This document shows, piece after piece, positions 38,434 through 47,593 of a stretch of DNA of 64,000 bases. This DNA is from Metallococcus carri. Its GTDB lineage: Bacteria; Actinomycetota; Actinomycetes; Actinomycetales; Dermatophilaceae. Positions within the stretch are counted from its first letter, which is position 1. Every line of letters begins with the position of its first letter. Location of the stretch: assembly GCF_011440275.1 (NCBI RefSeq), contig NZ_JAAOIV010000003.1, positions 186,001-250,000 on the forward strand, read 5' to 3'. The translations under genes were made by a program, and so were the position numbers. Under the pieces are notes generated by a model. That model had not been told where the DNA came from and searched no databases. It saw only the letters and a list, made by a program, of their open reading frames with translations.

Positions 38434-39093
38434 TCACACGCGAAAGAGAACAACGGGATCCTCGTAGGGGGCCTCGATCTGAACGACGCCTGAGGTGACC
38501 CGCAAATCTCGACCCAGGCTAAGCCAGGTGGTGACTGTTGGCTGCAACTCGTCCAGCCTCCGCAACAGTTTCTGCTGGCCGTCAGGTGCTCTGCGATAGA
38601 ATGCTACTCCTGCATTTCCATCAGTCTCGAGGAACCCCGTTGCGCTAATATCTGAGTACCGCTTGCCAAGTCCCTTAAGAGGAATATTGACTTCCACTGG
38701 ACCAAGAAGGTTGGCAGGAAAATCAGCCTCATCGCAGTCGGCACCTATCAAGCCGAGAGCACGGAACCACGCTCTGGCGTAGAACGAATTCCGACTACTC
38801 ACGCTCTGTGCCTCGTAGTCAACCGGGGCATACAGCGTGCCGACACTACCATCCGGCGCCATCGTCTGAGATTCCCTCGGATCCCAATCCTTCATGGCCG
38901 AGCTTGACTGTTGATTGACAATTAGCCGACTGGAGCCCCGTCTCCTACATGTGAGCTGCAGTTGCCGCCCCCATATGGTCAGGTTTGCTGCAGACAGCAT
39001 CCCGTCAATCGCGAACTGGCGGACCTTCCGCCCCTGGTACATCGGCGCCGAGAGAGGTGCATCGGGCCAGATCTCTAAACCAATGAATCTCAC
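38434..39093 (-). CDS. Putative immunity protein downstream of RHS toxin fragment
   Basis: 219 aa, unrecognised family. GTG 39093 overlaps the TGA of the RHS frame (GTGA), and the gene immediately follows the toxin end, the standard position of an RHS immunity gene. Sequence is mixed polar/aromatic with no signal peptide or membrane helix (RFIGLEIWPDAPLSAPMYQG, VDYEAQSVSSRNSFYARAWF, KGLGKRYSDISATGFLETDG). Base composition is clearly more A+T-rich than the chromosome. Function as antitoxin is inferred from position only. Confidence 0.55.
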   Translation of the reverse strand: MRFIGLEIWPDAPLSAPMYQGRKVRQFAIDGMLSAANLTIWGRQLQLTCRRRGSSRLIVNQQSSSAMKDWDPRESQTMAPDGSVGTLYAPVDYEAQSVSSRNSFYARAWFRALGLIGADCDEADFPANLLGPVEVNIPLKGLGKRYSDISATGFLETDGNAGVAFYRRAPDGQQKLLRRLDELQPTVTTWLSLGRDLRVTSGVVQIEAPYEDPVVLFRV

Positions 39094-41062
39094 CAACTGC
39101 GCACACCTACTTGCAAGATTTGAATTGCCCGGGCGGGCAATGCCCATACCTGCGTGCATAGCCATAAATGTAGCCGTACTCGACTGACCGGGCATGGTAA
39201 TAAGACTGAGCATTGGCCCGCCAGAGATAGCGGCAAGGGCGCCCTCCGGTAGAAGATGAACAAATGTTCAATTGCAGCCTGGGCCTCTTCCGCTCCAGCA
39301 CCGGTAATGCCATACTTCCACGTGAGGTAACGGTAACGCCCCCCTGGAACCCTTTCTTGGTACTGGATCTCGTAGACTTGATATCGCTTGAACCGCTTCG
39401 GCCCACCCGGTCGCGGGATCCTTTTTAGTAGATTGGCGAGAGCGATTCCTGACACCCCGGTTATGATTCGACCGTTTACCGAGATACTTGGCCTACCTGC
39501 GCGTGCTCCCGCGAATCCTCCATAGGCGCCCCCCATGCGTTCAATCGCCCAGGACAAGCCCGAAACATCGTCCTTGTTGGTGGGGTCGTTGGGGTAGCCG
39601 TAGCTGGTGTCGTTACCGCCGGGGATGGGGTCTGGGCCGGTGAAGGTGCCGGTGGCAGGGTTGTAGTAGCGGACACCCATCAACGTGAGGCCGGCGGTGT
39701 CGGGTCCGGTGGCGCGTTCGTTGGAGCCGAGCCACCCGTACCCCAGCGGCCCGGTCACGGTCGGGTCGGTGCTTGTGCCCGCGGTGGGTTGCCCGTATTC
39801 GGTGTAGCTGTTCCACCCGGTGATCCCGACACATGCCGTGCCACTGGTGGTGGCCGCGGGGATGCTGATCGCGGTGACGTTGTCCCCGTGCGGGTCGGCC
39901 AACGCGATCGTGACCTCCCCGGTGTCGGTGATCATCGCCCCGAGGTCCCCGCTGATGTCCGGGGTGAACCGGGTGGTCGAGGCCGCCCCGGTGGCGGGGG
40001 TGGTGGTTTCCCAGGCGGGGTTGTCCGAGTCGTCCCCGTAATGCCGGTCAATGCTGGTGCCACCGTTCGGGCCCCCGGTGGTGCTTTGCGTGGCCCGGCG
40101 CCCGGCACTGTCCAGGGTGAAACTGGTGGCCACCCCGGCTTGGCTGACGGAGGCGGGCAGGTCGTCCGCGTAGTACGTCAACGTGATGTTCCCCGCCGAC
40201 CCACCACCGGGGGCGTCACTGCCCGGGATGATCGTCTGCCGTCCCAGCGCGTCATAGACATAGGCCCCAGCGGTGGTGCCGTTGATGCTGGCGGCGGCGG
40301 TGAACCGGTCCGCGCTGTCGTAGCTGTACCCGATGCTGGTGCTGGTGACCCCGGTGGTGGACGCGCAGTCACCATCAGCGTGCGTGTCGACCTTCAAGGT
40401 GGACCGGGCCCCATTGGTGGTGAACCCGTAGGTGCGCACCTGACACGGCGCACTCGGGGCGGCCGGGTCGGACGGCTCCAGCGGGCCGCTGCCCGCGGTC
40501 GCGGTCCGGTCAGTGACCTTGGTCAACGGGCCCGCCGGGTCGTAGGTGTAAGCCCGGTCGAACGCGGACCCGTTGCCCACAGTCATGTGGGAGGTGTCCC
40601 CGTCGGCGGGGATGCCGGGGTCGCCGTCGAACCCGGCACCCGCGCCGGTGTATTCGCGGGCGATCCGGCCCAGCCCGTCCCGGTCGATGCTCCACGCCAG
40701 CCAGGTGCCGGTGGTCGGGGTGCCCGGGGTCCAGGTCACTTCACCGGTGTTCGGGTCGGTGGTCGCGGTGACCGGGGTGATCTGCCCGGCATACGCCTGC
40801 CCGACCGGCTGCTTCAACTCATTCGTGGTGACGGTGGCGGTGACCTGACCGGGCAGATCCTGGCGCACCAGCGTCCCCGCCTCGTCATACGCACCCTGGT
40901 AGGTCAGCGCGCCCCCGGACCCGGCACGGGTGACGGTGAGGGTGGTGACCAGCCCACGCCGATCGGTCTTCCCGGCCGCGTCGGTCCCGTCATAGGCGTA
41001 AGTCACCGTGCCGGTCGGGTCCGTCACCGACGCGACCCGGCCACCAGTGTCGTAGCTGGTGT
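39090..41062 (-). pseudogene. RHS/YD-repeat polymorphic toxin, 3' fragment with frameshifted tip
   Basis: About 655 codons of an RHS protein without its own start. YD repeats are visible (SYDTGGRVASVTDPTGTVTY, AYVYDALGRQTIIPG), ending in the core-closing motif GVRYYNPATGTFTGPDPIPG and YGYPNDPTNKDDVSGLSW. The variable toxin tip follows (from ~39560; KRYQVYEIQYQERVPGGRYR, LTWKYGITG). At about 39290-39305 the frame with coding character changes: the current frame runs into VQVGVRSW-like noise, while the +1 frame reads RANAQSYYHARSVEYGYIYG and ends HCPPGQFKSCK at a TAG (39109-39107). So the toxin tip is probably disrupted by a one-base change. The upstream frame beyond 41062 belongs to an unrelated gene. 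Confidence 0.85.
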
Positions 41063-41491
41063 CATGCGCAGCAGGATCGGCCCGGTGGTCGTGCGCATCG
41101 GGATCAGCGTCGAGCACGAGCCCTCTGCCACGCGCGGCACCAAGACGTGCCGACCCAACGGGCTGTCGCCCGTGCCGGCAAACAACAGATCGCCGCCACC
41201 AGGGCCAGGGAGATGCACCGCGAGGCCTTCGATGTCCGGGGCACCCGCGGGCAGCCCGATCGCGCGACTGTGCCGCAGCACGCACGGCCGCGAGCCTGCG
41301 TCATCGATGATCGGAACGCCGACCGGTGTTTCAGGGTCGGAATGCACCAGCCAGGTGGCGTCGCGAGTCACCCCCACCGGGTGCAGGGGACGGGGCCGAC
41401 CCCGCCCGTAGAGCTGATTGATCAGCACCGACAAGGACCGACCCGCAACCGCAGCACCAAGGCGCAGTCCCGAGTCGACGAGAGGCATCAT
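41063..41491 (-). pseudogene. 5' half of a chromosomal hypothetical (phosphodiesterase-labelled) gene, truncated by the island
   Basis: About 143 residues from ATG 41491 (MMPLVDSGLRLGAAVAG, SRAIGLPAGAPDIEGLAVHL, GGGDLLFAGTGDSPLGRHVL, MRTTTGPILLRM). From memory this resembles actinobacterial proteins loosely labelled phosphodiesterase, normally some 220-260 aa. After about 41063 the similarity stops and RHS sequence begins in another frame, so the 3' half is missing. The boundary is approximate to a few codons. Confidence 0.6.
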
Positions 41492-41570
41492 CGTCTGATC
41501 GTAATGACGAATCCCGGCGTTGAACGGCCCACTCGCGCCGACCGCGATTCGGACAACTGTGGCCGAGGCA

Positions 41571-41738
41571 CTAGGGTGAACTCAGAGATCCGCGCCGTTC
41601 TGCCTCGGATCCGCTCCTTGCACGTTGCCGATGCCGATGGGCCGCAACCGAGGAGAAGCTGGCTTCCATTGCCGACGAGCATCGTCGGCCCCCAGCGCGC
41701 CGGCAGGATGCCGCACTCAACCGTCTGGAGTTTTTCGC
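41571..41738 (+). promoter_or_regulatory. Promoter and structured leader of the DEAD-box helicase gene
   Basis: TAGGGT at 41571-41576, about 17 bases after a TTCGGACA-like -35, would give a leader of roughly 155 nt. The leader contains GCCGACGAGCATCGTCGGC (41671-41689), an 8-bp stem with a 3-nt loop, and ends GGAG (41727-41730) eight bases before the GTG. Long structured leaders are common for cold-inducible helicases. Nothing else is seen in the 247-bp gap. Confidence 0.45.
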
Positions 41739-43181
41739 GTGTCCCATGACACCCACCCCACCACTTTCGCTTCACTCGGCGTCCCCGACGCCCTCGTGGC
41801 CGTCCTTGCCGACCGAGGCATCACCGAGCCGACACCGATCCAAGCCGCGACGCTGCCGGACAGCCTCGCCGGCCGAGACGTGCTCGGCCGCGGCCGCACC
41901 GGGTCGGGCAAGACCTACGCCTTCGTGCTGCCTGCGCTGACCCGCTTGGCGGGCAAGAGCAAGCGCTCGGCGCCGAAGCGCCCGCGCGGGCTCATCCTGG
42001 CCCCGACCCGCGAGCTCGCCACCCAGATCAACGAAGCCCTCACGCCGCTCGCGGCGCCGCTGGGTCTGACCTCGACCACCATCTTCGGTGGCGTGGGTCA
42101 GAACCCGCAGGTGCGTGCCCTCGCCCGCGGTGTCGACATCGTGGTCGCCTGCCCCGGTCGCCTGGAAGACCTCATCGCCCAGGGACATCTGTCGCTGGAC
42201 GCCATCGAGATCACCGTGCTCGACGAGGCCGACCACATGGCCGACCTCGGCTTCCTGCCCGCAGTCAAGCGCATCCTCGACCGCACGCCTCGCGACGGCC
42301 AGCGGATGCTCTTCTCGGCCACCCTGGACGCCGGCATCAACACCCTCGTCAAGCGTTTCCTCACCGCGCCGGTGACCCACGAGGCCGACTCGGCCCAGTC
42401 GCCGGTCGGCACCATGAGCCACCACGTGCTGCAAGTGACCCAGGACGCGCATCTGCCGGTGCTCGTCGACCTCGCCGCCGCTCCGGGCCGCAAGGTCGTC
42501 TTCACCCGCACCAAGCACCGGGCCAAGAAGCTCGCCCGGCAACTCAACGCGCACGGCGTCCCCGCGGTGGAGTTGCACGGCAACCTCAGCCAGAACGCCC
42601 GCATCCGCACCATGGACGCCTTCCACAGCGGCGCCGCGCCGACCCTGGTCGCCACCGACATCGCAGCCCGCGGCATCCACGTCGACGACGTGGGCCTGGT
42701 GATTCACGCCGACCCGCCGGTCGAGCACAAGGCCTATCTGCACCGCTCCGGTCGCACCGCCCGGGCCGGCAACTCCGGCACCGTGGTCACCTTGATGACC
42801 GACGCGCAGACCCGCGAGGTGCGCGACCTGACCCGCAAGGCGGGCGTCAAGCCGGTCACCACCAAGGTCGACGCCGCCCACCCGCTGCTGACCGAGCTCG
42901 CGCCCGGCGAGCGCGCGTTCCCCGGTGCGTTCGCCACCCCCGGTGCGGCGACTTCGGGCAATGGGCAGCAGCGGTCCACCGGTGGCCGCTCCGGACGGGG
43001 CCGCCAGTCCGGCCGCCGCTCTGGCAGCGGCTCGCGGTCGAATGCGGCTCCGCGCTCGGACAACGCTCCGCGGGCGAACAACCGCTCCGGCGCCTCCACC
43101 CAGCGGCCGGCGGCATCCGGTCGATCCGGCGGCGGCGCTGCGGCCTTCTCGTCTCGATCGCGCGCCGGCCGACGCGGCTGA
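41739..43181 (+). CDS. DEAD-box ATP-dependent RNA helicase
   Basis: 480 aa. Motifs in order: Q motif TPIQAATLPDSLAGRDVLGR, Walker A GRTGSGKTYAF, PTRELATQ (Ia), DEAD variant LDEADHMADLGF, SAT (LFSATLD), ATDIAARGIHVDDV and HRSGRTARAG (VI). The tail from ~residue 410 is disordered, rich in Arg, Gly and Ser (GGRSGRGRQSGRRSGSGSRS), which binds RNA nonspecifically. RhlE/CsdA-like helper for ribosome or mRNA remodelling. GTG 41739 is supported by GGAG eight bases upstream. Confidence 0.95.
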   Translation: MSHDTHPTTFASLGVPDALVAVLADRGITEPTPIQAATLPDSLAGRDVLGRGRTGSGKTYAFVLPALTRLAGKSKRSAPKRPRGLILAPTRELATQINEALTPLAAPLGLTSTTIFGGVGQNPQVRALARGVDIVVACPGRLEDLIAQGHLSLDAIEITVLDEADHMADLGFLPAVKRILDRTPRDGQRMLFSATLDAGINTLVKRFLTAPVTHEADSAQSPVGTMSHHVLQVTQDAHLPVLVDLAAAPGRKVVFTRTKHRAKKLARQLNAHGVPAVELHGNLSQNARIRTMDAFHSGAAPTLVATDIAARGIHVDDVGLVIHADPPVEHKAYLHRSGRTARAGNSGTVVTLMTDAQTREVRDLTRKAGVKPVTTKVDAAHPLLTELAPGERAFPGAFATPGAATSGNGQQRSTGGRSGRGRQSGRRSGSGSRSNAAPRSDNAPRANNRSGASTQRPAASGRSGGGAAAFSSRSRAGRRG

Positions 43182-43210
43182 GCCGCACCGCGTCAGCCAG
43201 CCGCTGACGG

Positions 43211-44227
43211 TCAGTCGGCGATCTTGACGACGAGCTTGCCGAAGTTGCCGCCCTTGAGCAGGCCGCGGAAGGCGTCGCGCACGTTGTCGAAACCGTCGAC
43301 GATGTCCTCGCGGTATTTGACCGTGCCGTCGGCGATCCAGCCGCTCATGTCCTGCTGGAAGTCATCGGCCAGCCGGTCGGCGAACTCGCTCTGGATAAAG
43401 CCGCGCACGGTCAAGCTCTTGCGCAGCACCTGGCTCATCAGCCAGCCGACGCGGTCCGGACCGTCCGGCAACTCCGTCGCGTTATAGCCGGACACCAAGC
43501 CGCACACCGGGATTCGCCCGAAGGTGTTCATCCGCGGGAAGACCGCGTCGAAGACCGCGCCGCCGACATTCTCGAAGTAGACGTCGATGCCGTCGGGCGT
43601 AGCCGCTGCGAGCTGCTCGACGAAGTCCGGCGCCCGGTGGTCGACCGCCGCGTCGAAACCCAACTCGCGCAGATAGGCCACCTTCTCCGGGCCGCCGGCG
43701 ATGCCCACCGCGCGGGCGCCCTTGGCTCGAGCGATCTGACCGACCGCCGACCCGACCGGCCCGGTCGCAGCCGCGACCACGACGGTCTCCCCTGCCTGCG
43801 GGCGGCCGATCTCCAGCAGACCGGCGTATGCCGTCATGCCCGGCATCCCCAGCACCCCGAGGGCGGTGGTCACCGGCGCCTGCTCCGGGTCCAGGCGACG
43901 CAGATAGGACGTCGGCTCGACCGAGTAGGTCTGCCACCCGCCATACCCGAGCACGATGTCGCCAGGCGCGAATTCGCCTGCGGGACAATCGATCACGCGG
44001 GACACGGTCGCGCCGACCATCGTGCCGCCGATCTCGACGGGCGGGGCATAGGACTTCGCGTCGCTCATCCGTCCGCGCATATATGGGTCGAGCGAGAGAT
44101 AGAGCGTCTGCAGGAGCGCCTGCCCGGGCTGGGGGTCCGGCAGGGTCGCCTGCTCGACGACCAGGTCGCTGTCCGTGGGTTCGCCGTGCGGGCGCTGCGC
44201 CAGCACGACGCGGGTGGTGTCAGTCAT
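43211..44227 (-). CDS. NADP-dependent oxidoreductase of the MDR superfamily (alkenal/one reductase type)
   Basis: 338 aa. Zinc-free medium-chain reductase similar to leukotriene B4 dehydrogenase/curcumin reductase: LYLSLDPYMRGRMSD, GYGGWQTYSV, GMPGMTAYAGLLEIGRPQAG, and the nucleotide motif VVVAAATGPVGSAVGQIARA. Reduces alpha,beta-unsaturated carbonyls with NADPH; in vivo substrate unknown. ATG 44227 lies six bases after TACCGT (44239-44234), a leaderless layout. Confidence 0.92.
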   Translation of the reverse strand: MTDTTRVVLAQRPHGEPTDSDLVVEQATLPDPQPGQALLQTLYLSLDPYMRGRMSDAKSYAPPVEIGGTMVGATVSRVIDCPAGEFAPGDIVLGYGGWQTYSVEPTSYLRRLDPEQAPVTTALGVLGMPGMTAYAGLLEIGRPQAGETVVVAAATGPVGSAVGQIARAKGARAVGIAGGPEKVAYLRELGFDAAVDHRAPDFVEQLAAATPDGIDVYFENVGGAVFDAVFPRMNTFGRIPVCGLVSGYNATELPDGPDRVGWLMSQVLRKSLTVRGFIQSEFADRLADDFQQDMSGWIADGTVKYREDIVDGFDNVRDAFRGLLKGGNFGKLVVKIAD

Positions 44228-44233
44228 GAGGCC

Positions 44234-44239
44234 ACGGTA
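44234..44239 (-). promoter_or_regulatory. -10 box of the oxidoreductase gene
   Basis: Minus strand GGCATACCGT gives TACCGT six bases before ATG 44227. The box is embedded in a copy of the GGCATAC word. Confidence 0.4.
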
Positions 44240-44259
44240 TGCCGGGTGTGCTCGCCTGA

Positions 44260-44877
44260 TCAGAGCCGGCCGGTCTGCGTGTGGTCGGCCGCGTCCACCG
44301 CACCATCGGCTCGCATCCCGGCGACCACACCGGCGCGATCCTCGTCCGAGCGCTTCTGGCTCCATTTCGCTTTGGCATCAACGGTTTCCACCCGCATCGA
44401 GATGCCGACGATCGCGCGGAGCTGCCCCTCGACGTACTGCTCGGGCGCGTCGGTGACGGCCCACGGCTGCTGACGGGATGCCTCGTGGACGGCGGTGAGG
44501 CGCGACACCGCGGCGCGCTTCCAGTCGGCGTCATCGTGCACGGTCACCGGGCCGCGCAGGTGCACCGCCGAGTAGTTCCAGGTCGGCACGACCTTGCCGT
44601 GTTCGCGCTTGCTCGCATACCAACCTGGGCTGACGTAGCCGTCAACCCCCTGGACCACGAACAGCCCGGCAGCGCCGTCGGCGATCCGTCGCCAGTGGTC
44701 GTTGGCGCGCGCGACATGGGCGATGGCCTCGTCGCCGTCCCACACGATCGGCAGCAGCGTCGCATCCGGCACGCCGTCGGCACCGGCGGTGATCAGGGTC
44801 GCGACCGACCGGTCCCGCACGAACTCCCGGATCTCGGCCTCGTCTTCAACCCGGTTGAAATGCGGCACATAGCTCAT
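44260..44877 (-). CDS. PaiB-type FMN-binding negative transcriptional regulator
   Basis: 205 aa. Split-barrel flavin-binding fold of the PaiB family: MSYVPHFNRVEDEAEIREFV, ATLLPIVWDGDEAIAHVARA, GYVSPGWYASKREHGKVVPT and WNYSAVHLRG are signature stretches. Named after Bacillus PaiB, a regulator of sporulation/protease genes; the role in Actinobacteria is unclear. ATG overlaps the menD stop (ATGA), so it may be co-transcribed behind menD. Confidence 0.88.
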   Translation of the reverse strand: MSYVPHFNRVEDEAEIREFVRDRSVATLITAGADGVPDATLLPIVWDGDEAIAHVARANDHWRRIADGAAGLFVVQGVDGYVSPGWYASKREHGKVVPTWNYSAVHLRGPVTVHDDADWKRAAVSRLTAVHEASRQQPWAVTDAPEQYVEGQLRAIVGISMRVETVDAKAKWSQKRSDEDRAGVVAGMRADGAVDAADHTQTGRL

Positions 44878-46619
44878 GCGGAGTCCTTGAGCGCGTCCGC
44901 GGCGGTGCGACCCATCAGCTCGAGCAGCTCACGCTGACCGGTGCGCGGCACCTTGACCTCCAGGACGCGAATCCCCTTGCCAGGATTGGCGATTCGCTCC
45001 TTCAGGGTGGCCTGGTCACCGACCAGTTCGTAGGGCACCCCACGGGCCGCGCAGACCTGCTCGAAGTCCACCCCGGTCGGCGTGCCGAAGATCCGCTCGA
45101 AGGGTTCGGACAGCCCCTTCTGCCCGGGCTCCAGCGTGCCGAAGATCCCGCCGCCGTCGTCGTTGACGAGCACGATCGTCAGATCCGGCCGGGTCTCGCC
45201 CTCACCCACCAGAAGCCCGTTCACGTCGTGCAGGAAGGTCAGGTCCCCCATCAGGGCGTATGCCGGAGCGCCCGGCCGCGACAACGCCATCCCGATCGCC
45301 GACGACACCACACCGTCGATGCCGGCCAGACCCCGATTGCCCACGGAGACAACGCCTTTGGCGATCAGATGCGGGTCGCGGGACAGGTCGAGGTCGCGCA
45401 CGGCGTTGGACGGCCCGACATACAGACCGCTGTTCTCCGGCATCGCATGGGCGATGGTGCGAGCGACGGCCGGCCCGGACGGCCAGCTGGCCTCCACGAC
45501 CGGTCCGACGGCGCGCCCGATCACCCCGCCGGCGGTGCGCCAGGCGGCGCCCCAGGCCCGATCGACACAGGAGCTCACCGCGGTGTGGCTGCGCTCGATG
45601 TCCTCCCAGCGGTGCACCCGGCTGACGACATGGCCCGGGTCGGGCCAGGACGTGCCCGGCGTGACGATCTCGACCTCGACGTCCGGGTGGCGCAGCAGTG
45701 CGGCCACCCGCCGGTCGAGGGTCAGCCGGCCGCCGACGAGCACCCGCTCGGGCAGGTGCGCGGCCAGCCAATCCTCCGCCCGCAGGATCAGCGCTCCGTG
45801 CGGAGTCGCCCGGCCCCGGTGGTATTGCCCGAAGGGTTCGGCCATCACCGGCCAGCCGGCCGCGTCGGCGAGCGCGGACAGTTGCGCCGCCTGAGCCGGG
45901 TCGGGCAGGTCACCGAGCACCACCAGAGTGCGGGGCACCGGCGCGATCACCGGCCCGGAGACGACGGATTGCTTGTGGCTCAAGGGGTTTCGCAACGACA
46001 GCCAGGTCTCGCCACGCGGCCGGCCATCGAGCGACTCCGGCCACTCCGGCTCGTCCTCGGTCGGCACCAGCGGCTCGCGCAGCGGCACGTTCAGATGCAC
46101 CGGCCCGGCGTCACCGGCCGGCATACCGGTCGATTCGGCGACCGCCCGCCCGACGATCGAGCGCCACATGCCGTTCTGACCCACGCGGCGTTCGGGCACC
46201 CCGAACTCGTGGAACCAGCGCGTCGCGCCGCCGAAGACGCCCACCTGGTCGGTCGCCTGATTCGCGCCCACGCCGCGCAGGTCCGGCGGCCGATCGGCGG
46301 TGAGCAGCAGCATCGGCACCGACGCGTGCGCGGCCTCCAGCACCGAGGGGTGCAGGTTGGCGACCGCGGTGCCACTCGTGGTGATCACCGGCACCGGCAC
46401 GCGGGTCACCTTGGCCATCCCGAGCGCCAGATATCCCGCCGAGCGTTCATCGACGCGCACGTGCAACCGCAGCCGGCCCTCCCGGGCGGCGGCGTCGACG
46501 GCATACGCCAGGGGTGCCGACCGCGAGCCGGGCGCGAGCACGACATCCCGCACGCCGTGCCGGATGAGTTCGTCCACGACGACCGTGGCGAGCGCGAGGG
46601 AGGGATTCACGTCAGGCAT
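44874..46619 (-). CDS. menD: 2-succinyl-5-enolpyruvyl-6-hydroxy-3-cyclohexene-1-carboxylate synthase
   Basis: 581 aa. ThDP enzyme that joins 2-oxoglutarate and isochorismate in menaquinone synthesis. N-terminal LAPGSRSAPLAYAVDAAARE and RVDERSAGYLALGMAK, GVGANQATDQVGVFGG, and the ThDP/Mg motif GDLTFLHDVNGLL with NDDGGGIFGTLEPG are all standard. ATG 46619 (MPDVNPSLALATVVVDELI) is chosen over an upstream start that overlaps the epimerase gene. Completes the menF product line in this window. Confidence 0.96.
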   Translation of the reverse strand: MPDVNPSLALATVVVDELIRHGVRDVVLAPGSRSAPLAYAVDAAAREGRLRLHVRVDERSAGYLALGMAKVTRVPVPVITTSGTAVANLHPSVLEAAHASVPMLLLTADRPPDLRGVGANQATDQVGVFGGATRWFHEFGVPERRVGQNGMWRSIVGRAVAESTGMPAGDAGPVHLNVPLREPLVPTEDEPEWPESLDGRPRGETWLSLRNPLSHKQSVVSGPVIAPVPRTLVVLGDLPDPAQAAQLSALADAAGWPVMAEPFGQYHRGRATPHGALILRAEDWLAAHLPERVLVGGRLTLDRRVAALLRHPDVEVEIVTPGTSWPDPGHVVSRVHRWEDIERSHTAVSSCVDRAWGAAWRTAGGVIGRAVGPVVEASWPSGPAVARTIAHAMPENSGLYVGPSNAVRDLDLSRDPHLIAKGVVSVGNRGLAGIDGVVSSAIGMALSRPGAPAYALMGDLTFLHDVNGLLVGEGETRPDLTIVLVNDDGGGIFGTLEPGQKGLSEPFERIFGTPTGVDFEQVCAARGVPYELVGDQATLKERIANPGKGIRVLEVKVPRTGQRELLELMGRTAADALKDSA

Positions 46620-47544
46620 CCTCCCGCACGCCCCACGGCGCGCCCCACCGCTCACCCGGCTGCAAGACGATCAGCGAATCGCCGGTCGCGAGCGCATTCG
46701 CCGGGCAGGTCATCGGCTCCACCGCGATGCCGGTGCGGCGAGCTCGGTCACCGGGCAGCGAGTCACCGGTGAAGACCTGAGCGAAGGGGTATGCCGTGCC
46801 GTCGGCCCACAGCGTCACCCGCCGGTCGCCGTGCGCGATCGTGATCTCCCAACGCTCGCCGGCGAGGTCGGTGAAGGCGTGGTCGAGTTGTGTGCCCTCG
46901 ATGCGGCGGCCCGCGCGGAAGTCGAGCTCGGCCGGCACCGACGCTTGCCCGGTCGGGATCAGCCGGTCGTCCACCTCGAGCACGGTGTCGGCGGGCAGGG
47001 TGAGCTGCAGGTCGTCCACCCGCGCCTCGCCGGCGGTGAGATAGGGGTGAGCGCCGAAACCGAAGGGTGCCGGCTCGGTGCCGAGGTTGGTCGCGGACGG
47101 CTCGACGACCAGTCCGGTCTCGGTGAGGGTGTAGCGACAGCTGAGGTCCAACGGCCAGTCCCAGCCCTGCTGCGGCAGCAGCGTGTGCGCCACGACCAGG
47201 CTGTCCGCCGACCGTTCGACCAACCGCCAGTTCGCCCAGCGCACCAGCCCGTGGCTGGCGTTGTCGCGGGCCGGCTCGGACAGCGCGAGCTGCTCGTCGC
47301 GACCGCCGAAGCTGAACCTCCCGTCCCGCACCCGGTTGGGCCAGGGCATCAGCAGCTGACCGCGTCCGGCGTCCGCCTTCGCCTCGACCGGATAGCCATA
47401 CAGCACCTCCCGGCCGCCGCGGGCGTAGCTGCGGATGCCGCCGCCGACCTCGACCACGGTGAGCTCCTGGTCGTGCGCCTGCAGGGTCCACTGGGTCCCG
47501 CTCGGCGCGACGGGAGGGGCGAGCGGGCGGCTGTCGGTCGTCAT
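46612..47544 (-). CDS. Aldose 1-epimerase family protein
   Basis: 310 aa. Beta-sandwich mutarotase-like protein: LLMPWPNRVRDGRFSFGG, the catalytic-His stretch NASHGLVRWANWRLVE, FGFGAHPYLTAGEA and TGIAVEPMTCPANAL match the GalM/YeaD superfamily. Actinobacterial members of this type are usually cytoplasmic with unproven sugar specificity. ATG 47544; overlaps menD by 8 bp, so transcribed with menD and paiB. Confidence 0.88.
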   Translation of the reverse strand: MTTDSRPLAPPVAPSGTQWTLQAHDQELTVVEVGGGIRSYARGGREVLYGYPVEAKADAGRGQLLMPWPNRVRDGRFSFGGRDEQLALSEPARDNASHGLVRWANWRLVERSADSLVVAHTLLPQQGWDWPLDLSCRYTLTETGLVVEPSATNLGTEPAPFGFGAHPYLTAGEARVDDLQLTLPADTVLEVDDRLIPTGQASVPAELDFRAGRRIEGTQLDHAFTDLAGERWEITIAHGDRRVTLWADGTAYPFAQVFTGDSLPGDRARRTGIAVEPMTCPANALATGDSLIVLQPGERWGAPWGVREDA

Positions 47545-47581
47545 ACCCCCATCGCAGCACACCGCCGCACGGCTCGCGGAC

Positions 47582-47587
47582 TACCGT
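47582..47587 (+). promoter_or_regulatory. -10 box before the helicase-associated gene
   Basis: TACCGT six bases before GTG 47594; leaderless layout. Confidence 0.4.
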
Positions 47588-47593
47588 GGGCCG

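Noticed and set aside
35600-41062. Island as a tRNA-integrated element
   Set aside because: No tRNA, integrase or flanking direct repeat was found at either edge.
41062-41285. Apparent N-terminus of the RHS frame (Arg/Ala-rich)
   Set aside because: It is an out-of-frame reading of the truncated hypothetical gene, not RHS sequence.
39789-41411. 540-codon plus-strand frame opposite the RHS fragment
   Set aside because: Gly/Val/Arg-rich antisense of YD repeats; no coding signature.
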